DNA of 13,690 bases, taken from assembly GCA_038319115.1 (NCBI GenBank), contig JBBQCV010000089.1, positions 1 through 13,690 of the forward strand, given 5' to 3'. The notes beneath the pieces are model-generated. The model ran no database searches. It was given only the letters and a program-made list of their open reading frames with translations, and was not told the origin of the DNA. How positions within the stretch are numbered: the first letter of the stretch is position 1; every line of letters begins with the position of its first letter. The DNA is from SZAS-79 sp038319115 (GTDB taxonomy: Bacteria; Pseudomonadota; Gammaproteobacteria; Burkholderiales; SG8-39). A program made the translations under genes and the position numbers. Below are positions 12,734-13,690 of the stretch, piece by piece.

Positions 12734-13690
12734 ATGGACCGAATCCTCGTCACCGACCTCATCGACCCGGCCGGCATTGCGCTGCTGGCGGAATCCGCCG
12801 AGGTCGTCCAGCCGCCCGATACCGCGCCGGAAACGCTGCGCTCGCTGGGACGAGACGTCGATGCGGTGATCACGCGCAGCCGCCTGCCCGACGACCTGTT
12901 CGACGCGGCGCCGCGCATCCGCGCGGTCACCATCCACGGCACCGGCACCGACCTCGTCAACCTACCTTCGGCCAACCGGCACGGTGTGATGGTGGCCAAC
13001 ATCCCGGGCGGCAATGCGCAGTCGGTGGCCGAGTACTGCCTGCTCGCGATCCTCGCGCTCGGGCGCAATTTCCGCCCCATCGACCGGGCCCTTCGCAGTA
13101 AATCCTGGGACCAGGCGCGCGGCCTGGCGAGCCATGCGGAGGAGGTCACCGGCAAGACACTCGGCATCGTCGGCGTGGGGCACATCGGCAAGCGCCTCGC
13201 GGCGATGTGCTCGGGCGGCCTCGCGATGCGCGTACTCGGAAATCAGCGCCGGCTCGATGCGCTGCCCGCGGGCGTCGAGCCGGCTTCGCTGGATGCGCTG
13301 CTGGCCGAATCCGACTTCGTCGTGCTGACCTGCCCGCTCACGCCCGAGACCCACCACCTCATGAATGCACAGCGCCTGGCAGCCATGAAGCCGACGGCGT
13401 ACCTCGTAAACGTGGGCCGCGGCCCGGTCATCGACGAGGAAGCGCTGGTCGAAGCGCTGCGTGCGGGCACGATAGCCGGCGCGATGCTCGACGTGTACGA
13501 GCATTACCGGCTCGAGCCCGGGCACGCGCTGTTATCGCTTTCCAATGCAATCCTCACCCCGCACCTGGCCGGCTCGACGCGCGAATCGCGCGTGCGCGTC
13601 GGCCGCATCGCAGCCGAAGAGACGCTGCGCATGCTCGCCGGTTCTCCCCCCACCAGTTTCGTCAATCCCGAAAGGCAGCCATGGCATCCA
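12734..13690 (+). CDS. D-isomer-specific 2-hydroxyacid dehydrogenase (3' end outside window)
   Basis: The start ATG 12734 is 5 bases after the quinone-reductase stop. All 319 codons to the window edge are open, which is near full length for the family (phosphoglycerate, glycerate or hydroxypyruvate type). The Rossmann motif GIVGVGHIG is at 144-152. NIPGGNAQSVAEY (89-101) shapes the substrate site. Arg229 in NVGRGPVID and His277 in LTPHLAGST are two of three catalytic residues. The third, the Glu of the usual DVFxxEP motif, aligns with Tyr258 in DVYEHYRLEP (spacing to NAILTPH is unchanged). Nearby Glu256 or Glu261 might substitute. GNQRR (169-173) at the end of the second Rossmann strand lacks the usual Asp, hinting at NADP(H). 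Likely reaction: reversible reduction of a 2-oxoacid to a D-2-hydroxyacid. Confidence 0.9.
   Translation, partial: MDRILVTDLIDPAGIALLAESAEVVQPPDTAPETLRSLGRDVDAVITRSRLPDDLFDAAPRIRAVTIHGTGTDLVNLPSANRHGVMVANIPGGNAQSVAEYCLLAILALGRNFRPIDRALRSKSWDQARGLASHAEEVTGKTLGIVGVGHIGKRLAAMCSGGLAMRVLGNQRRLDALPAGVEPASLDALLAESDFVVLTCPLTPETHHLMNAQRLAAMKPTAYLVNVGRGPVIDEEALVEALRAGTIAGAMLDVYEHYRLEPGHALLSLSNAILTPHLAGSTRESRVRVGRIAAEETLRMLAGSPPTSFVNPERQPWHP
13681..13690 (+). CDS. Possible start of the next operon gene
   Basis: An ATG at 13681 follows AAAGG with 5 bases between, in a different frame from the hydroxyacid dehydrogenase, whose family-typical C-terminus (FVNPE) is reached just before. A short overlap of the two genes would fit the tight packing of this operon. 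Only ten bases are visible, so nothing can be said about the product. Confidence 0.3.

Overview
The window comes from a GC-rich Gram-negative bacterium. The Tat and lipoprotein signals, the outer-membrane efflux protein, the CaiB/BaiF CoA-transferase operon and the protein flavour suggest a betaproteobacterium, probably Burkholderiales. That placement is inferred, not shown. It holds two functional blocks pointing away from each other, with three unrelated housekeeping or unknown genes between them. I see no RNA gene, insertion sequence, CRISPR array or transposase.

Positions 1-5341, minus strand: a periplasmic copper-handling block. In transcription order it has a His-rich secreted protein (4931-5341), a terminator- or attenuator-like hairpin (4874-4899), a small secreted protein with a His/Met tail (4502-4849), a TolC-type outer-membrane lipoprotein (3072-4505), a Tat-exported two-domain multicopper oxidase with a Met-rich tail (1637-3055), a type-1 cupredoxin (1156-1647) and a CusF-like protein (792-1127). 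Genes from 4849 down to 792 overlap or nearly touch, so they look like one operon. Two further small Met-rich genes follow (419-658 and 1-254, the second cut by the window edge). Each is preceded by an intergenic region containing an FNR/ANR-type palindrome (759-772 and 393-406). This suggests oxygen or nitric-oxide control of the distal genes, while the O2-dependent oxidase sits in the proximal operon. No copper regulator, RND pump or P-type ATPase gene lies inside the window.

Positions 5342-7343: a 253-base divergent intergenic region with a 2 x 14 bp tandem repeat, a DUF1232 membrane protein (5595-5984), glutamate racemase murI (6069-6890), a 99-residue cytosolic coiled-coil protein (7012-7311) and a strong stem-loop after it (7314-7343).

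Positions 7442-13690, plus strand: a tightly packed catabolic operon. It encodes an AidB-like acyl-CoA dehydrogenase, two different CaiB/BaiF (family III) CoA-transferases, a zinc-free quinone-oxidoreductase-type MDR enzyme and a D-2-hydroxyacid dehydrogenase that runs off the right edge. The likely logic is CoA activation of an organic acid by transfer, oxidation of the acyl-CoA, and reduction or oxidation of carbonyl and hydroxy intermediates. The substrate cannot be read from the sequence. The hydroxyacid dehydrogenase seems to lack the usual catalytic glutamate, which is the oddest residue-level observation in this half.

The best candidates for something not well described are the combination of FNR-type boxes with small copper-block genes, the His-rich first gene with its downstream hairpin (a possible copper-sensing leader ORF), and the five-gene acyl-CoA operon.
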